Assembly (NCBI GenBank): GCA_047967505.1
Contig: CM106539.1
DNA length: 64,000 nucleotides
Reading direction: 5' to 3' (one strand)
From: Dipteris shenzhenensis
Taxonomy: Eukaryota > Polypodiophyta > Polypodiopsida > Gleicheniales
Positions 1-10,440 of this stretch are shown piece after piece (positions within the stretch are counted from its first letter, which is position 1; every line of letters starts with the position of its first letter). A program made the position numbers and the translations under genes. Below the pieces are notes generated by a model. It was not told the DNA's origin and made no database searches. It saw only the letters and a program-made list of their open reading frames with translations.

Positions 1-389
1 ACTTTGGGAAGAAGAGGAAGAGATGGTGAAGAAGAAGATGAAGAAGAAGATGATGATGTGGTAGAAATGGGCTCAAGGGGGATCAAAGGGCTCTGATACC
101 ATGTTGGTAAACTAAAAAGAAAGAGTATAGTGGACACAAACTCAGAATACTTGCATTATGGAATGAAGAAGAGTGAGGTCTTTAAGTAGGCACCTCATAC
201 ATGCTCACTGACATCACTGATGACTTCAGAGATCCACAATCATCTCCTCAATCTGCTCCTAGATTCTCTCAATCATCCTATGTGGCTCTCCACCACCTAA
301 CTGTGCTTGTGGGCACCTAACTGTGCCTCTAGTACTCACACATAGAAACCAAGGTGTGCCTGAGGCATACACGTTGAGATATCCCAACA
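1..389 (-). mobile_element. Copia-type element C: 5' LTR, primer site, start of internal region
   Basis: Read on the minus strand, an LTR spans 389 to 102 with inverted ends TGTTGG and CCAACA. It is followed directly by TGGTATCAGAGCC (101-89), the usual primer site complementary to the 3' end of plant initiator Met-tRNA. The internal region runs left out of the window (88-1). It is rich in GAA/GAT on the plus strand and shows no recognisable protein in the piece present. The LTR is 288 bp and differs from the two copia families found later. It lies inside the CACTA transposase remnant at 390-700. The 3' half and its target-site duplication are outside the window. Seen: terminal repeats and primer site. 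Inferred: copia type. Confidence 0.72.
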
Positions 390-700
390 CTTCAAACACC
401 TCATACATCTAGTGGAAGTACGAACTGTAGTGATAGCTCGCTTCACCGCCACCATCTCTAGCTTTGATGACCTCCACAGTGCACGAGGTAAAAAGACACG
501 CCCATTTGGCCTCTCTTATGGCCAAGCTTCATGCATCCTCCCTGTGGCGTGTAGATCCTCCCTTATGCCTGCAGAATATCGTGTCCCATTTAAATTTTCC
601 CAAATGGTAGATGCCACATTCTTGACGATATGCATGGGATCAAGCAGGTGATTGATCTTGAGGTAGGACCAATATGGTAGTTGAGAAAAGATGGAGTATC
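390..700 (-). pseudogene. CACTA (En/Spm) tnp2-like transposase fragment
   Basis: On the minus strand one frame contains HLLDPMHIVKNVASTIWENL followed by REDLHATGRMHEAWP. This resembles the DPMH-KNV block of plant tnp2/CACTA-type transposases. A second frame continues the same protein with PNGRVFLPRALW and VKRAITTVRT, so at least one frameshift separates the two halves. The fragment is cut on the right by the B0 copia LTR at 701 and on the left by element C at 390, so only about 100 codons remain. Upstream DDE residues and the element termini are not present. The assignment rests on motif memory; a profile search against tnp2 and DUF4218-type domains would settle it. Confidence 0.55.
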
Positions 701-870
701 TGAGAGTGCTCTCAATGGAAGCAAGAACAGAAGAGGGAAAGAGAGAAACAGAGAGCCACACAAGTTTTGGTGGGTGCAGAACACCCTAATCTTCTTTTTC
801 ATTCATTTATATATGTGTTTGAGTATTGTACATAACCGGGGTAAAGGCACAGTGACCTTTAACCCCCACA
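701..870 (-). repeat. 3' LTR of B0 (family B, 170 bp)
   Basis: The sequence reads, on the minus strand, TGTGGGGGTTAAAGGTCACT to TGAGAGCACTCTCA and matches the LTRs at 4807-4977, 10441-10610, 24407-24572 and 31220-31389. It contains TATATAAA followed by GAATGAAAAAG, a plausible core promoter. The only visible flank is the CACTA transposase fragment on the left. Confidence 0.88.
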
Positions 871-929
871 ACCTCCCACTTAAAGGACAATGTGCCTTTA
901 AGGGAGAACAACCAGTGAGCATAGTATCC

Positions 930-2150
930 AATGCCCATCAATACACAACAATACTCAAACCGCTGACTAGGTAGACTCTTCGTCAGCATATCTGCAGGGT
1001 TATCATTTGTATGAACCTTGACAAGCTCTATGCGCTTGTCCTCAAGTATCTCCCTGATGAAATGGTACCTGAACTCAATGTGTTTGGTCTTTGCATGAAA
1101 GATCGGATTCCGTGCTAGTTGAATATAGCACTCATGGAATCACTATGCAATGTCGGTACACCTGTATGAATCCCCAAATCTCCCACTAGCCGATCAAGCC
1201 ATATAGCCTCCTTGCAACCCTCTGTGGCTGCAACATACTCAGCCTCTATGGTAGACAAAGCAACACACTTCTATGTGCAAGACATCCACGACACTGCACC
1301 ACCTCCAAAGGTGAACACATAACCAAAAGTGGATCTCCTACTATCCACATGCCCTGCATAGTCTGAATCTGTGTACCCAAGTACATGCATGTCTACTTTA
1401 CCAAAGCAGATGCACATCTCCTTGGTACCCTTCATGTACCTCATGATGCACTTAACAGCCTCCCAATGCCTCTTTCCTAGATTAGCCATATACCGGCTAA
1501 CAACTCCCATTGCAAATGTAATGTCTGGTCTAGTAGCTATCATAGCATACATAAGACTCCCAACTACTGATGCATAAGGAACCTTGGCCATCATGGCCCT
1601 TTCCTCATCTAATTTGGGACTATCTGTATGACTCAGTTTCACATATGGAGGCAATGGAGTACTCACTCCCTTTCCCCCCTCCATGTTGAAATGCTGCAAT
1701 ACTTTTGTAACATACTCTTTTTGTGAAATCCAAAGGTGTTTCCTACTCTGATCACGTGTGATGCGCATACCAAGAATATGACCTGCAAGTCCCAAATCCT
1801 TCATATCAAAGGCCTCATCCAACTTGGCCTTTTATGCATCTAGCTCATAAGTATTCTTGCTAGCCAATAGCATATCATCCACATATAGTGCCAAGATTAT
1901 CAGGCTATTATCCTTAGCCCTTTTAATGTGAAGGCTATGATCAATTTCACTCCTAAAACCCTGGGACCGAATGAAAGCCTCAAACTTCTGATACCATTCT
2001 CTAGGCACTTGCTTAAGACCATAGAGACTCTTCTTTAGCTTGCAAACTAAATGCTCTTTTCCCTTTTCTTCAAAGCCTTCCGGCTGCACCACGTAAATTT
2101 CCTCATGCAAATCCCCATGCAAGAAAGCTGTCTTGACATCCATCTGCATA
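930..2150 (-). pseudogene. B0 pol fragment: reverse transcriptase C-terminal half and RNase H
   Basis: The frame at 2191-1832 carries MQMDVKTAFLHGDLHEEIY and ALYVDDMLLASKN, the YVDD catalytic box of copia RT. The next segment (1822-1271) carries the RT-connection and start of RNase H with GYTDSDYAGHVDSRRST. In-frame stops include a TAA after ELDA (about 1830) and a TAG at 1271, where sister copy B2 has CAG. The RNase H tail continues to about 930 with the family's C-terminal KSLPSQRFEY motif. In B0 the normal stop after MGIG is replaced by a Tyr codon, so the frame reads on. The fragment cannot make a working polymerase. Confidence 0.85.
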
Positions 2151-2153
2151 ATT

Positions 2154-2562
2154 TTCTCTTTTGGGAGTGCTGCAGTCACTTGGAGCAGCAAGAAACAGCC
2201 TACAGTTGCCTTGTCAAGCAGAAAGGCTGAGTACAGGGGTGTAGTATTGGCTGCATGTGAGGTAGCTTGGTTGCATAAGCTATTTTATGATATGCATTAG
2301 TCTACAGATGGGCCAGTTGTCATTTATTGTGACAACATGAGCAGTATACACTTGGCAAATAACCCAGTCTATCATGCTAGAAGAAAGCACATTGAGGTGC
2401 ATTATCACTATGTGCGGGAGAAGGTTTTACTAGGTCTTATTGATCTAGTTTATGTCAGCACAGAGGATCAGGTAGCTAACATATTCATGAAGGCATTGGG
2501 TGCAGAGAAGCTGCGCAAGTTCAGAGACCTACTTGGTGTGCAAGAATTGGGATTGAGCTCGA
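2154..2562 (+). pseudogene. A2 RNase H C-terminal fragment
   Basis: The sense strand encodes the distal RNase H core: the ATVTWSSKKQ-like segment, a damaged STEAEY motif (here SSRKAEY), then VVIYCDNMSSIHLANNPVYH and the C-terminal GAEKLRKFRDLLGV. The ORF from the internal Met (2337-2609) runs past the usual end into the LTR. The catalytic Glu of the STEAE block appears to be lost and a one-base shift breaks the upstream half. It is a remnant, cut at 2154 by the joint with B0. Confidence 0.8.
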
Positions 2563-2569
2563 GGGGGAG

Positions 2570-2921
2570 TGTTGAGATATCAAGCTCCACTCGTGATATG
2601 CCAGGGTGACCGTTGTGCATTTATGTCATCGACTTGTTAGCTGCAGATGCGATTGGTACACCGCCCATGAATAATAGCTGGATGACAGCTATCCTTATGT
2701 ACTCTAGCTCATGGCTCAGTTAGTATGCCACCTTAGTTAGCTAAGTTTGGTTTGAGACCCACATATAGGGTTCTTCTATTTCTTTGTAGTAGAGTTCTTT
2801 TGGCTTTCACAACTAAGAAGATGAAAAATATTTTCAGCCTCCACCTTTGTGTGTATTCCCCCATTGTGTATGTGAGAAAGCCACAAGAGAGACTCCTTCC
2901 TTCTCTCCCACTATCTTCACA
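2570..2921 (+). repeat. 3' LTR of A2 (family A, 352 bp)
   Basis: It begins TGTTGAGATATCAAGC and ends ACTATCTTCACA, with a polypurine tract just upstream and GGGAG just downstream. It is closest to the LTR at 26747-27098 by shared indels. By eye the two differ at roughly 4-6% of positions, mostly transitions. Confidence 0.88.
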
Positions 2922-2926
2922 GGGAG

Positions 2927-3260
2927 AACATGGATGATGAAGATCCATGGATGAGGTAATTCCGTAGACAAGACCCAAGCCGATGGGGTACCAGGAACGT
3001 CCAAATTAGAGTGCCTTATGACCCTCTAATAGCCCCAATGGCACCAACCTTCATCAACTATGGGGCACCACAATTCCCATCGTACCACTCGCCGCTGCAT
3101 GGAACCAACGTTACCATGCCCCTAGACCCATCGCCTGTAGGAGTCTGTCCCTTCCCATTTATACTAGTTGCACCAATGAATTTAGGCTTGGGTACCTCCA
3201 TCCCAATGCTGACACCAGCAACTACATGGATACCACCACTTGGGCCACAGGCCTAAGGCC
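2927..3260 (+). pseudogene. Gypsy E gag fragment, proline-rich (right flank of A2)
   Basis: Downstream of the A2 LTR the plus strand reads NMDDEDPWMR, a stop, then FRRQDPSRWGTRNVQIRVP and an open Pro/Met-rich stretch (3011-3256: YDPLIAPMAP, FINYGAPQFP). When the A2 insertion is removed, this joins in frame with AYARPPKWE encoded just left of 26747, about 230 bp after a gypsy primer site. This is what one expects for the N-terminal part of a gypsy gag. The fragment ends at about 3260, where antisense gypsy RT sequence begins. I do not recognise a specific lineage beyond the primer site. Confidence 0.55.
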
Positions 3261-4801
3261 AACCCTACGACCCTCCAGAAATGAGTACACCTCATGACCC
3301 ACCACTTCATCAAGCATTGAGTCCATGTAAGATAGAGGAAAGGGATCTGGTACCGTGGCTGCATTTAGCTTGCGGTAGCCCACACAAATCCGTAGGTTTT
3401 TACTTTTCTTGAGCATAATGACAATTGGTGAGATCCACTCTGGATTCTTAATTGGTGCTATGAATCCCACCCTCAATAAGTGCTCTAACTCCTCCCACAC
3501 TTATTTGGCCACATGCAGGTTCATTCGATACCTCTGTGTCTTGGTTGGAGACACATCTAGCTTCAAGTTCACTTGAAGTTACTGGAATTTTGGATCCAAG
3601 CCCTTCATGTTGGGATACTCCCATGCAAACACAAACACATCTGGCAAGTTAGTCAATACTGCTACTAGCACGGTTCAAAATTTTGATGTTAGAAGAGTGC
3701 TAATTTTCACCAGTTTTGATGCACCATCTTCCCTCAAAAAGACTATGTCCAATGCATCTTCCTACACCCTTGTGATTCAGCTCATTGGTTCCTCAAATTC
3801 CTACTCCTGGTGCAAAAGATCCCACAAATCCATGTTGGCTGCCGCTTGTTGCTATTCGGCCACCTCATCTTGGACTATGCTAATGGAGCCCGCAAAAAGA
3901 GTCTAGTGAAGATAATGCTCATAGTTCGTTCCACGTTGACCATACATAGCGGTACAAAATCTAGGTTGGCTTTGACGAATACCTCTTCTTCGTCATCATC
4001 AAGGCCATTTGCCATATTCACCATCTCTGCCAATACCAGTTGCATTGCATCTTCCAAGGGCACCACTACTCCCATTTCCACCCACACCTTCTTCTTGCCT
4101 TTTTGACAAAGATGAGATTGTGCTCCCAATTCTACTTGACCTTCTCTTGGCATAGCCAGGGCCCAAGAGCACACTGTATTCCGGTGTCGGAGCCTCCATA
4201 TTTAGCACCACAAAGGAGATGATGAACAAAATGCCGACCACCTCCAAGACCACCGCTCATAAGATCCCTAGTGGCTGAAATTGATGTTGATCTACCGTGC
4301 AAACTAGGAACTATGCTAGTTCCCATGACATCCATCCCATCTCCTAGCATGTCTTCAGGGTGATGATGTTGACTCCAGAACCTCCATCCACTAGAACTTG
4401 CTCGAAAGTCCAGCCTTGTGCTTTTGCTATAATCACCAGAATCCTCATATTCGGATCTACTAGCACCGGAGAAGGATTAGCTTTGCATACACCAACCTCT
4501 TCTGGCTCCGACTCCTTGTTAAGGGATTGCAAAGCAATTGTCAATGGAATTCTGAGTACCAAGTTGAGTAACCTACCAAGCCAAATCTATATAAGTGCCT
4601 CCAGAATGAATTCCATTTTTGGCTCCCTTTGTGGAGAAATTTCCCACCTCTTGGCTTGATTAGACACCAAAAGTGGAGCTACTTCGACTACATTCAGACC
4701 ATTGCCCAGTAGAGGAAGTTTTGAACTTGTCTTGGACAATATCCAACTATGATTAGGTAGCAGATCTGCAAACTGCACCTTGCATGACACATCGGTTGCC
4801 A
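3258..4801 (-). pseudogene. Gypsy D protease-reverse transcriptase fragment
   Basis: Minus-strand frames give, in order, a retroviral-type protease segment (4562-4344: EQVLVDGGSGVNIITLKTC, the D-G/S-G box), a linker with VVLNMEAPTPEYSVLLG, and the N-terminal part of Ty3/gypsy RT (3500-3260: LLRVGFIAPIKNPEWISPIV, LRICVGYRKLNAAT, DPFPLSYMDSMLDEVVGHE). Several frameshifts and stops separate the pieces. RT breaks off after HEVYSFLEG, before the YxDD box. The fragment continues across B1 into the gag remnant at 10616-12260; B1 split it, leaving TTTCT on both sides. Confidence 0.78.
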
Positions 4802-4806
4802 TTTCT

Positions 4807-4977
4807 TGTGGGGATTAAAGGTCACTGTGCCTTTACCCCGATCATGTATAATACTCAAACACATATATAAATGAATGAAAAAGAAGATTAGGGTGGTTCT
4901 GCACCCACCAAAACTTGTGTGGATCTCTGTTTCTCTCTCTCCCTCTTCCGTTCTTGCTTCTGTTGAGAGCACTCTCA
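4807..4977 (+). repeat. 5' LTR of B1
   Basis: The LTR is 171 bp, TGTGGGGATTAAAGG to GAGAGCACTCTCA. TATATAA at 4864-4870 is a likely TATA box for the genomic transcript. The 3' end is an imperfect palindrome (GAGAG-CA-CTCTC). Confidence 0.9.
4864..4871 (+). promoter_or_regulatory. TATA box of the family-B LTR
   Basis: TATATAAA lies about 107 bp before the LTR end and is conserved in all five family-B LTRs in the window. It is the likeliest core promoter of the element. This rests on sequence only; no transcription start can be seen. Confidence 0.5.
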
Positions 4978-6428
4978 ACTGGTATCAGAGCCCGGGTGAT
5001 CTAGCTCAGCATGTGTGAATGCTTGAAGCTCAACAACTCTGTGGGAGGAAGGAGAAGCTCTGTGGGAAGCTTTGTGGGTGACTTTACTTGCATCCAAGCG
5101 TGTAGAGACCTTGGAGGAACCTTTGGAAAAGTCACTTTGGTTTTGTGAAGTAGTTTTGAGAGCTTGTTAAGTGTTTTCAAAGAAAAAGTCGTTTTTTGAG
5201 CTTTTCCCTGTTCCGTTCCATGACAAAAACTCCGTATTGACTTGTAGAGGCAACTATTGCTTGCTTTTCGTGTCCACTTCACTTCAAGAGCTTGGAAACA
5301 CCTTCATTCTTGAATCTGGGATCATTTCATTGGATTTCTGACTCACTGTGTCAGTTTCTGCATTTTTCTGCCCGAGTGTTGGAACTCAAGTTTGGAGCAA
5401 CCATTTGCAGATCTGTCAGTTCCGGTGGACTTAGGTCCTAAAACTTCTATGTTGCTTATCATTCGCACTCCAGCGGAGTTCACAAATAGCTCTGTTTCCA
5501 AAAACGTTTTTCAGTCCATGTGTTGGACCCAGTGATTGAGACCACTGTTTCTAAAACCGTCTGTCCCATTGCATTCCGGATGCCCAAAAACCCCTACCTA
5601 TCAGTTCTTACGTGATTCGGTGGAGGATTTTCAGAGTTATAGATCTCTATGTATTCGATTTCGTGTCTCTATTATGCATTTTTCATTCTAAGGTTTTGAA
5701 ACCTTAGATTTATGCCACATGGTAGTGGATAAGTGTTGACTCCCATTTCTCACTCATCGATTGGGATTTTGGAGTTCCGGCAGAAGAGAGATATTTGCAA
5801 ATTTTCTTACTGAGTCCGATTATGCAATGGCGCCCATGTTTTGAGGCATCTCAGGTCCTATTTTCAGTAGCGGTCATTACTGTGGGACTATGATTTCTTG
5901 ATCATACCTTATGCAGATCACTCTGGTTGTAGTTTGAGCAGTGTACGCTCATTCGTGGTGTGCATTGGGTTGCAGTGGATGATTTATAGGCCATTTGAAT
6001 GCATTGCAGTCCTTATTGGATGCGCTGATAGGCCCAAATTGCCTTGTGGGATGCTACTTTTATGGACGCTTTGCACATGGATGATATTTTATGCTGAGGG
6101 ACAGCTTTGACACATTACAGCTGATGCACTGATAGTGCTATGCTCTCTTGGATGAGATATTATTAATGCATATGCGAGTGGAGGGTGTTTATTCTTGAGT
6201 CATTTGGCACTTATTGGCATTTTGGATTGCCATTGCAGTTGGCATTTTCTTTTGGGCCAAATTTGCTCATATGGATGCATAGTATATGCACATGAGTCAG
6301 ATGCTTTGAGACATGAGTTTTGGTGATATTTTACTCTATTGTGGCATACACATTTGGGTGCACCTGGTATTTGGTGTGATTCTCTCTCGTAGGCACTAGC
6401 ATTTGGGATTTTTGCTTCATTTGCATCA
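4978..6428 (+). other. Long non-coding leader of B1 (primer site to gag)
   Basis: About 1.45 kb separates the LTR from the gag start ATG at 6429. It begins with the Met-tRNA primer site (4980-4992). I see no conserved protein: the longest ORF (5898-6110) is not kept as an open frame in B2. B2 has a collinear leader of the same length (29772-31219, minus strand), so its length is a family property. It could hold packaging or translational signals, but nothing specific can be shown. Confidence 0.75.
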
Positions 6429-7237
6429 TGGCATCCTCTTCCATGTCTGAAAAGGAGTTTTTTAGCATTAAAAAGTTTGATGGGACAAAAGGAATGTGCT
6501 TATTCAAAAGAAGCAGATTAAACCCTTGGCAGGGATTGAAGCTAAGCCTGCAAATATGTCTGAGGATGATTGGAATGAGTTGGATGCGTTAGCAAAATCT
6601 ACTATTAGATTTCATCTTGCAGAGTCAGTTTATTTCACAGTAGTAAATGAGCAGACTATGGAAGATTTGTGGAAGAAACTGTGTGCCACCTATGAAAAGG
6701 AAACTACCTCTAATAAAGTTTACCTCATGAAGAGGTTGTTTGAGCTGCAGATGAAGGAAGGGGTCTCCATTGCTTCTCAATTGAATGAATTCAATATTAT
6801 TTTCAGCCAGCTTTAGGCTCAGAAGATGAATTTTAATGCGGATACTAAGGCAATATTTCTCTTATGTTCATTGCCATCCTTATGGGATACGTTCCGTACA
6901 GGTGTCAGTAACTCTGCACCTGGTGGAGTACTAAAAGTTGATGATTTGTGGGTAGCTTGTTGGCCAAGGAGATTAGACAGAAGTCTATGGATGGCAACAA
7001 GCAGGATGCAACCTTAAATGTGCAAAGGGGCAGATCACAGTTCAGGGGGAAGTCCCAAGAAAGTTGGAAGTCTCGTAGCTAATCTAGGGCATGGAACATT
7101 GAGTGTTACCACTGTGGCAAGAAGGGCCATATGAAAAAGGATTGCTACAAGCTGAAAAGAGAGCGAAAGTATAGGAAAAATAATGCAAATTGGGGTGCAA
7201 ATCAAAATGAAGAGAGTCCAAGGGAGGACAAAGGAAA
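6429..7237 (+). pseudogene. B1 gag with CCHC zinc knuckle, broken
   Basis: The likely start is ATG 6429 (MASSSMSEKEFFSIKKFDG), because the same start is seen in B2. About 25 bp present in B2 are missing just after FDGT, shifting the frame, which resumes at LIQKKQIKPLAGIEAKPAN (6499). A TAG follows IIFSQL at 6814 where B2 has CAG, and a one-base loss near 6945 shifts the frame again. The zinc knuckle C-x2-C-x4-H-x4-C (CYHCGKKGHMKKDC) is intact at 7104-7145 but lies after a further stop near 7081. Function in the family: capsid precursor and RNA binding. Confidence 0.82.
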
Positions 7238-8525
7238 GTGAAGATCGAGGAGATCAATGCAGTCACACATGATAGTGACAATGACGTTCTCTTCATGTCT
7301 AGCTTATCTATAGAGTTGCTTACCACTTCAGATGATGCATATTCCCAAGGTTGGATTTTGGATTATGGTGCTTCATTCCATGTTACTCCCCATAGGGAAT
7401 GGTTCTCCAGTTATGCCAGTGGAAAGATAGGTTGTGTGCATCTTGGAAATGACTATGCATGTGACATAGTGGGAGTAGGTGACATAAAGTTTTCTTTTGC
7501 AAATGGGTCTGCATTTATTTTGAAACATGTGAGACATGTGCCTAAGTTGACTAAGAGTCTTATTTCAGTGGGTCAGCTAGATGATGCTGGTTTTCACACC
7601 ACTTCTGGCTTTCAAAGTTGGAAAATTCAGAAGGGCTCTATGCTTTTGGCTAGGGGTGCCAAGTGTGGGACTTTGTATCCCTTACATGTATCAGGGATAT
7701 TTAATCATGTTGTTGCAATAACCGAGCAGCCAAGCACTTCTTTATGGCATTGCAGGTTGAGGCACATGAGCCAGAATGGAATGAAACTCTTATGTCGTTT
7801 GGGTTATGTACCGCATTTGAGTTTCTCTAATTTTGAATTTTGTGTCAAGCACTGTCTCTATGGGAAGCAGACTAAATCAGCCCATATAAGAAGGGGAAAG
7901 AAAGAGTTTGAAAAGCTTTATTTGGTGCATTCAGACGTATGTGGTCCCATGCCTACACGGTCATTAGGCGGGGATGAATACTATGTGACATTCATTGATG
8001 ATGCAACTAGGAAAGTGTGGGCCTATGCTATAGCTCGGAAGAGTGATGTGTTCTAGGTATTTCAGAAATGGCTGGCCTTGGTTGAGAATCAGTCAGGTAG
8101 AATGCTTAAATACCTATGGACTGACAATGGTGGAGAGTATCTCTCTCATGTCTTTCAGTATTTCTGTGATACATGTGGGATTAAGAGGGAGCTCACATCC
8201 CCTCATACTCCAGAGCAAAATCCAGTTGCAGAAAAGATGAACTGTACCATTCAAGAAAGGTTGCAATGCATGCTTTCCAATGCAAGTCTTTCTAGTGGTT
8301 TTTGGGCTGAGGCAATGAAGACTACAGCGCATGTGATCAATAGATCACCTAGTAAGAGTTTGGATGGTGGTATTCCTGAAGAGTCATGGAGTGGCAAGAA
8401 GCCCTCTTACTCTCATTTGCATATATTTGGGTGTGAGGCATATCCACATGTGCCAAAAGAGCTTCGAAAGAAGCTAGATCCTAAGTCTAGGAAATGCATC
8501 TTCTAGGTTATGTTGAAGTGGAGAG
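7238..8525 (+). pseudogene. B1 protease and integrase region, broken
   Basis: The open stretch 7238-8056 contains the aspartic protease box at 7361-7372. It reads D-Y-G-A where B2 has D-S-G-A, which should kill the protease. GAG-pre-integrase (LWHCRLRHMSQNGMKLL) and the integrase zinc region with C-x2-C type residues follow, then the catalytic core with VHSDVCGPMP, VTFIDDATRKVWAY and TDNGGEYL. A TAG at 8054 replaces CAG. The core continues in the ORF 8078-8506 with HTPEQNPVAEKMNCTIQERL, whose Glu is the third catalytic residue. Small deletions after KCIF (about 8500) shift the frame. Confidence 0.85.
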
Positions 8526-10375
8526 ATGGGCTATCATCTCTGGGATCCAAAAGCAAAGAAGAACATACGTAGCCATGATGTAGTCTTCAATGAGAAGAAG
8601 ATGCATAAGGCACCCATGAGGGATGTGGAAATGAGGAGAATCACTTTCCAGGATGTGAACCCTCCTGCATATGTTGATAGACAGCAAGCTGTCCATGCAC
8701 CAAATGTGCAAGAAATGGTACCACCAAGTAGTCCCACAGGTATACAATCAAGGGTAGATGATGGATCATCTATTGGTGGAAATGATAAGAAAAATGTGCC
8801 TGATATGCAGGTGGGACAGCAAGCTGAAATGCCCTTGAGAAGATCATCTAGAGTGTCTAGACCGCTTGATAGGTTTGTTCCAGGGGTAGACTATGTGATG
8901 CTTACTGATTGCAGGGGGCCTTCTTGCTACAGAGAGGCTATGATGTGCGAGGATCAATGCAAGTGGGAGTATGCTATGCAATCAAAGATGAGTTCACTTA
9001 TGAAGAATAAGACTTGGGACTTGGTTTCTTTGCCACATGGAAAGAAAGCATTGCCATGTAAATGGGTCTACAAAATGAAGGTCACAGGTGATGATGTGCC
9101 TAGGTACAAGGCCCATTTGGTCACTAAAGGATTCAAGCAAGAGAAGGGTGTGGACTTTGATGAGATATTCTCTCCGGTTGTGAAGATGGCCACACTTAGA
9201 TGCATGCTTGGACTAGTGGCATCAGAGGATATGGAGCTTATGCAGATGGATGTCAAGACAGCTTTCTTGCATGGGGATTTGCATGAGGAAATTTACATGG
9301 TGCAGCTAGAAGGCTTTGAAGAAAAGGGCAGAGAGCATTTAGTTTGCAAGTTGAAGAAGAGTCTTTGTGGTCTTAAGCAAGCACCTAGAGAATGGTATCA
9401 GAAGTTTGATGCTTTCATTCGGTCCTAGGGTTTTAGAAGGAGTGAAATTGATCATTGCCTCTACACTAAAAGGGCTAAGGATAATAGCTTGATAATCTTG
9501 GCACTATATGTGGATGATATGTTATTGGCTAGCAAGAATACTTATGAGCTAGATGCATTAAAGGCCAAGTTGCATGTGGCCTTTGATATGAAGGATTTGG
9601 GACTTGTAGGTCATATTCTTGGTATGCGCATCACGCGTGATCGGAGTAGGAAACTCCTTTGGCTTTCAAAAAAGAGTATGTTACAAAAGTATTGCAGCAT
9701 TTCAATATGGAGGGGGGGAAGGCAGTGAGTACTCCATTGCCTCCATATGTGAAACTGAGTCATACAGATAGTCCCAAATCAGATGAGGAAAGGGCCATGA
9801 TGGCCAAGGTTCCTTATGCATCAGCAGTTGGGAGTCTTATGTATGCTATGATAGCTACTAGACCAGACATTGCATTTGCTATGGGAGTTGCTAGCCGGTA
9901 TATGGCTAATCCAGGAAAGAGGCATTGGGAGGCAGTTAAGTGCATCATGAGGTACATGAAGGGTACCAAGGAGATGTGCATCTGATTTGGTAGAGGAGAC
10001 ATGTGTGTACTTGGGTACACAGATTCAGACTATGCAGGGCATGTGGATAGTAGGAGATCCACTTCTAGAGGCTCAGTATGTTGTAGCCATAGAGGGTTGC
10101 AAGGAGGCTATATGGCTTGATCGGCTAGTGGGAGATTTGGGGATTTATACATGTGTATTGACATTGCATAGTGATTCCATGAGTGCTATTCAGTTAGCAC
10201 GAAATCCAGTCTTTCATGCAAAGACCAAACACATTGAGGTCAGGTACCATTTCATCAAGAAGGTACTTGAGGACAAGCGCATAGATCTTGTCAAGGTTCA
10301 TACAGATGATAACCCTGCAGATATGCTGACGAAAACTCTACCTAGTCAGCGGTTTGAGTATTTTCGTGTATTGAT
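8526..10375 (+). pseudogene. B1 reverse transcriptase and RNase H, broken
   Basis: The frame 8526-9428 covers the integrase C-terminal region and RT fingers/palm (KWVYKMKVTGD, QMDVKTAFLHGDLHEEIYM). It stops at TAG 9426, where B2 reads CAG. The YVDD box is at 9507-9518 in the next open piece (9489-9728). A frameshift near 9670 and a TGA at 9983 follow. RNase H has lost about 80 bp: relative to B2, the block from GYVFTF to the TTEAEY box is missing (about 10065). The C-terminus (TLPSQRFEY) is near 10345. Confidence 0.85.
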
Positions 10376-10440
10376 GGGCATTGGATGGTATGCTCACTGT
10401 TATTCTCCCTTAAAGGCACACTGTCCTTTAAGTGGGAGGT

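Larger units (their letters stand above)
701..2151 (-). mobile_element. Ty1/copia family B, copy B0: 3' half only
   Basis: This is the antisense 3' part of a family-B copia, from the middle of reverse transcriptase (2151) through RNase H to a 170-bp 3' LTR (870-701). The LTR matches those of B1 and B2, including the TATATAAA box and the TGAGAGCACTCTCA-type end. The 5' half (LTR, gag, integrase) is absent. At 2151 the element stops abruptly within RT and abuts sense-strand A2 RNase H sequence, which is a rearrangement joint and not an insertion boundary. Its outer LTR edge at 700/701 lies in the CACTA transposase fragment. Confidence 0.85.
2154..2921 (+). mobile_element. Ty1/copia family A, copy A2: 3' end (RNase H plus 3' LTR)
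   Basis: Sequence homologous to A1 begins abruptly inside RNase H (TTCTCTTTTGGGAGTGC) and continues through the end of pol, the polypurine tract CTCGAGGGGGAG and a 352-bp LTR at 2570-2921. The LTR shares several private variants with the LTR at 26747-27098: a one-T shortening before CTTTGTA, GAGTTCTTTTGG, GCCACAAG and TTAGCTAAG. Both LTRs are 352 bp, whereas A1's are 354. The five bases after it (2922-2926, GGGAG) equal those before the LTR at 26747. I therefore read it as the 3' end of the same insertion, displaced by inversion. Confidence 0.82.

Noticed and set aside
2570-2921. Solo LTR of family A
   Set aside because: It is preceded by polypurine tract and RNase H sequence in the right order, so it is a 3' LTR attached to an element fragment.
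4980-4992. tRNA-like sequences at TGGTATCAGAGCC sites (also 35589, 27099, and minus-strand sites near 95, 31211 and 50098)
   Set aside because: Only a dozen or so bases match a tRNA 3' end and each lies just after an LTR, so these are primer-binding sites, not tRNA genes.
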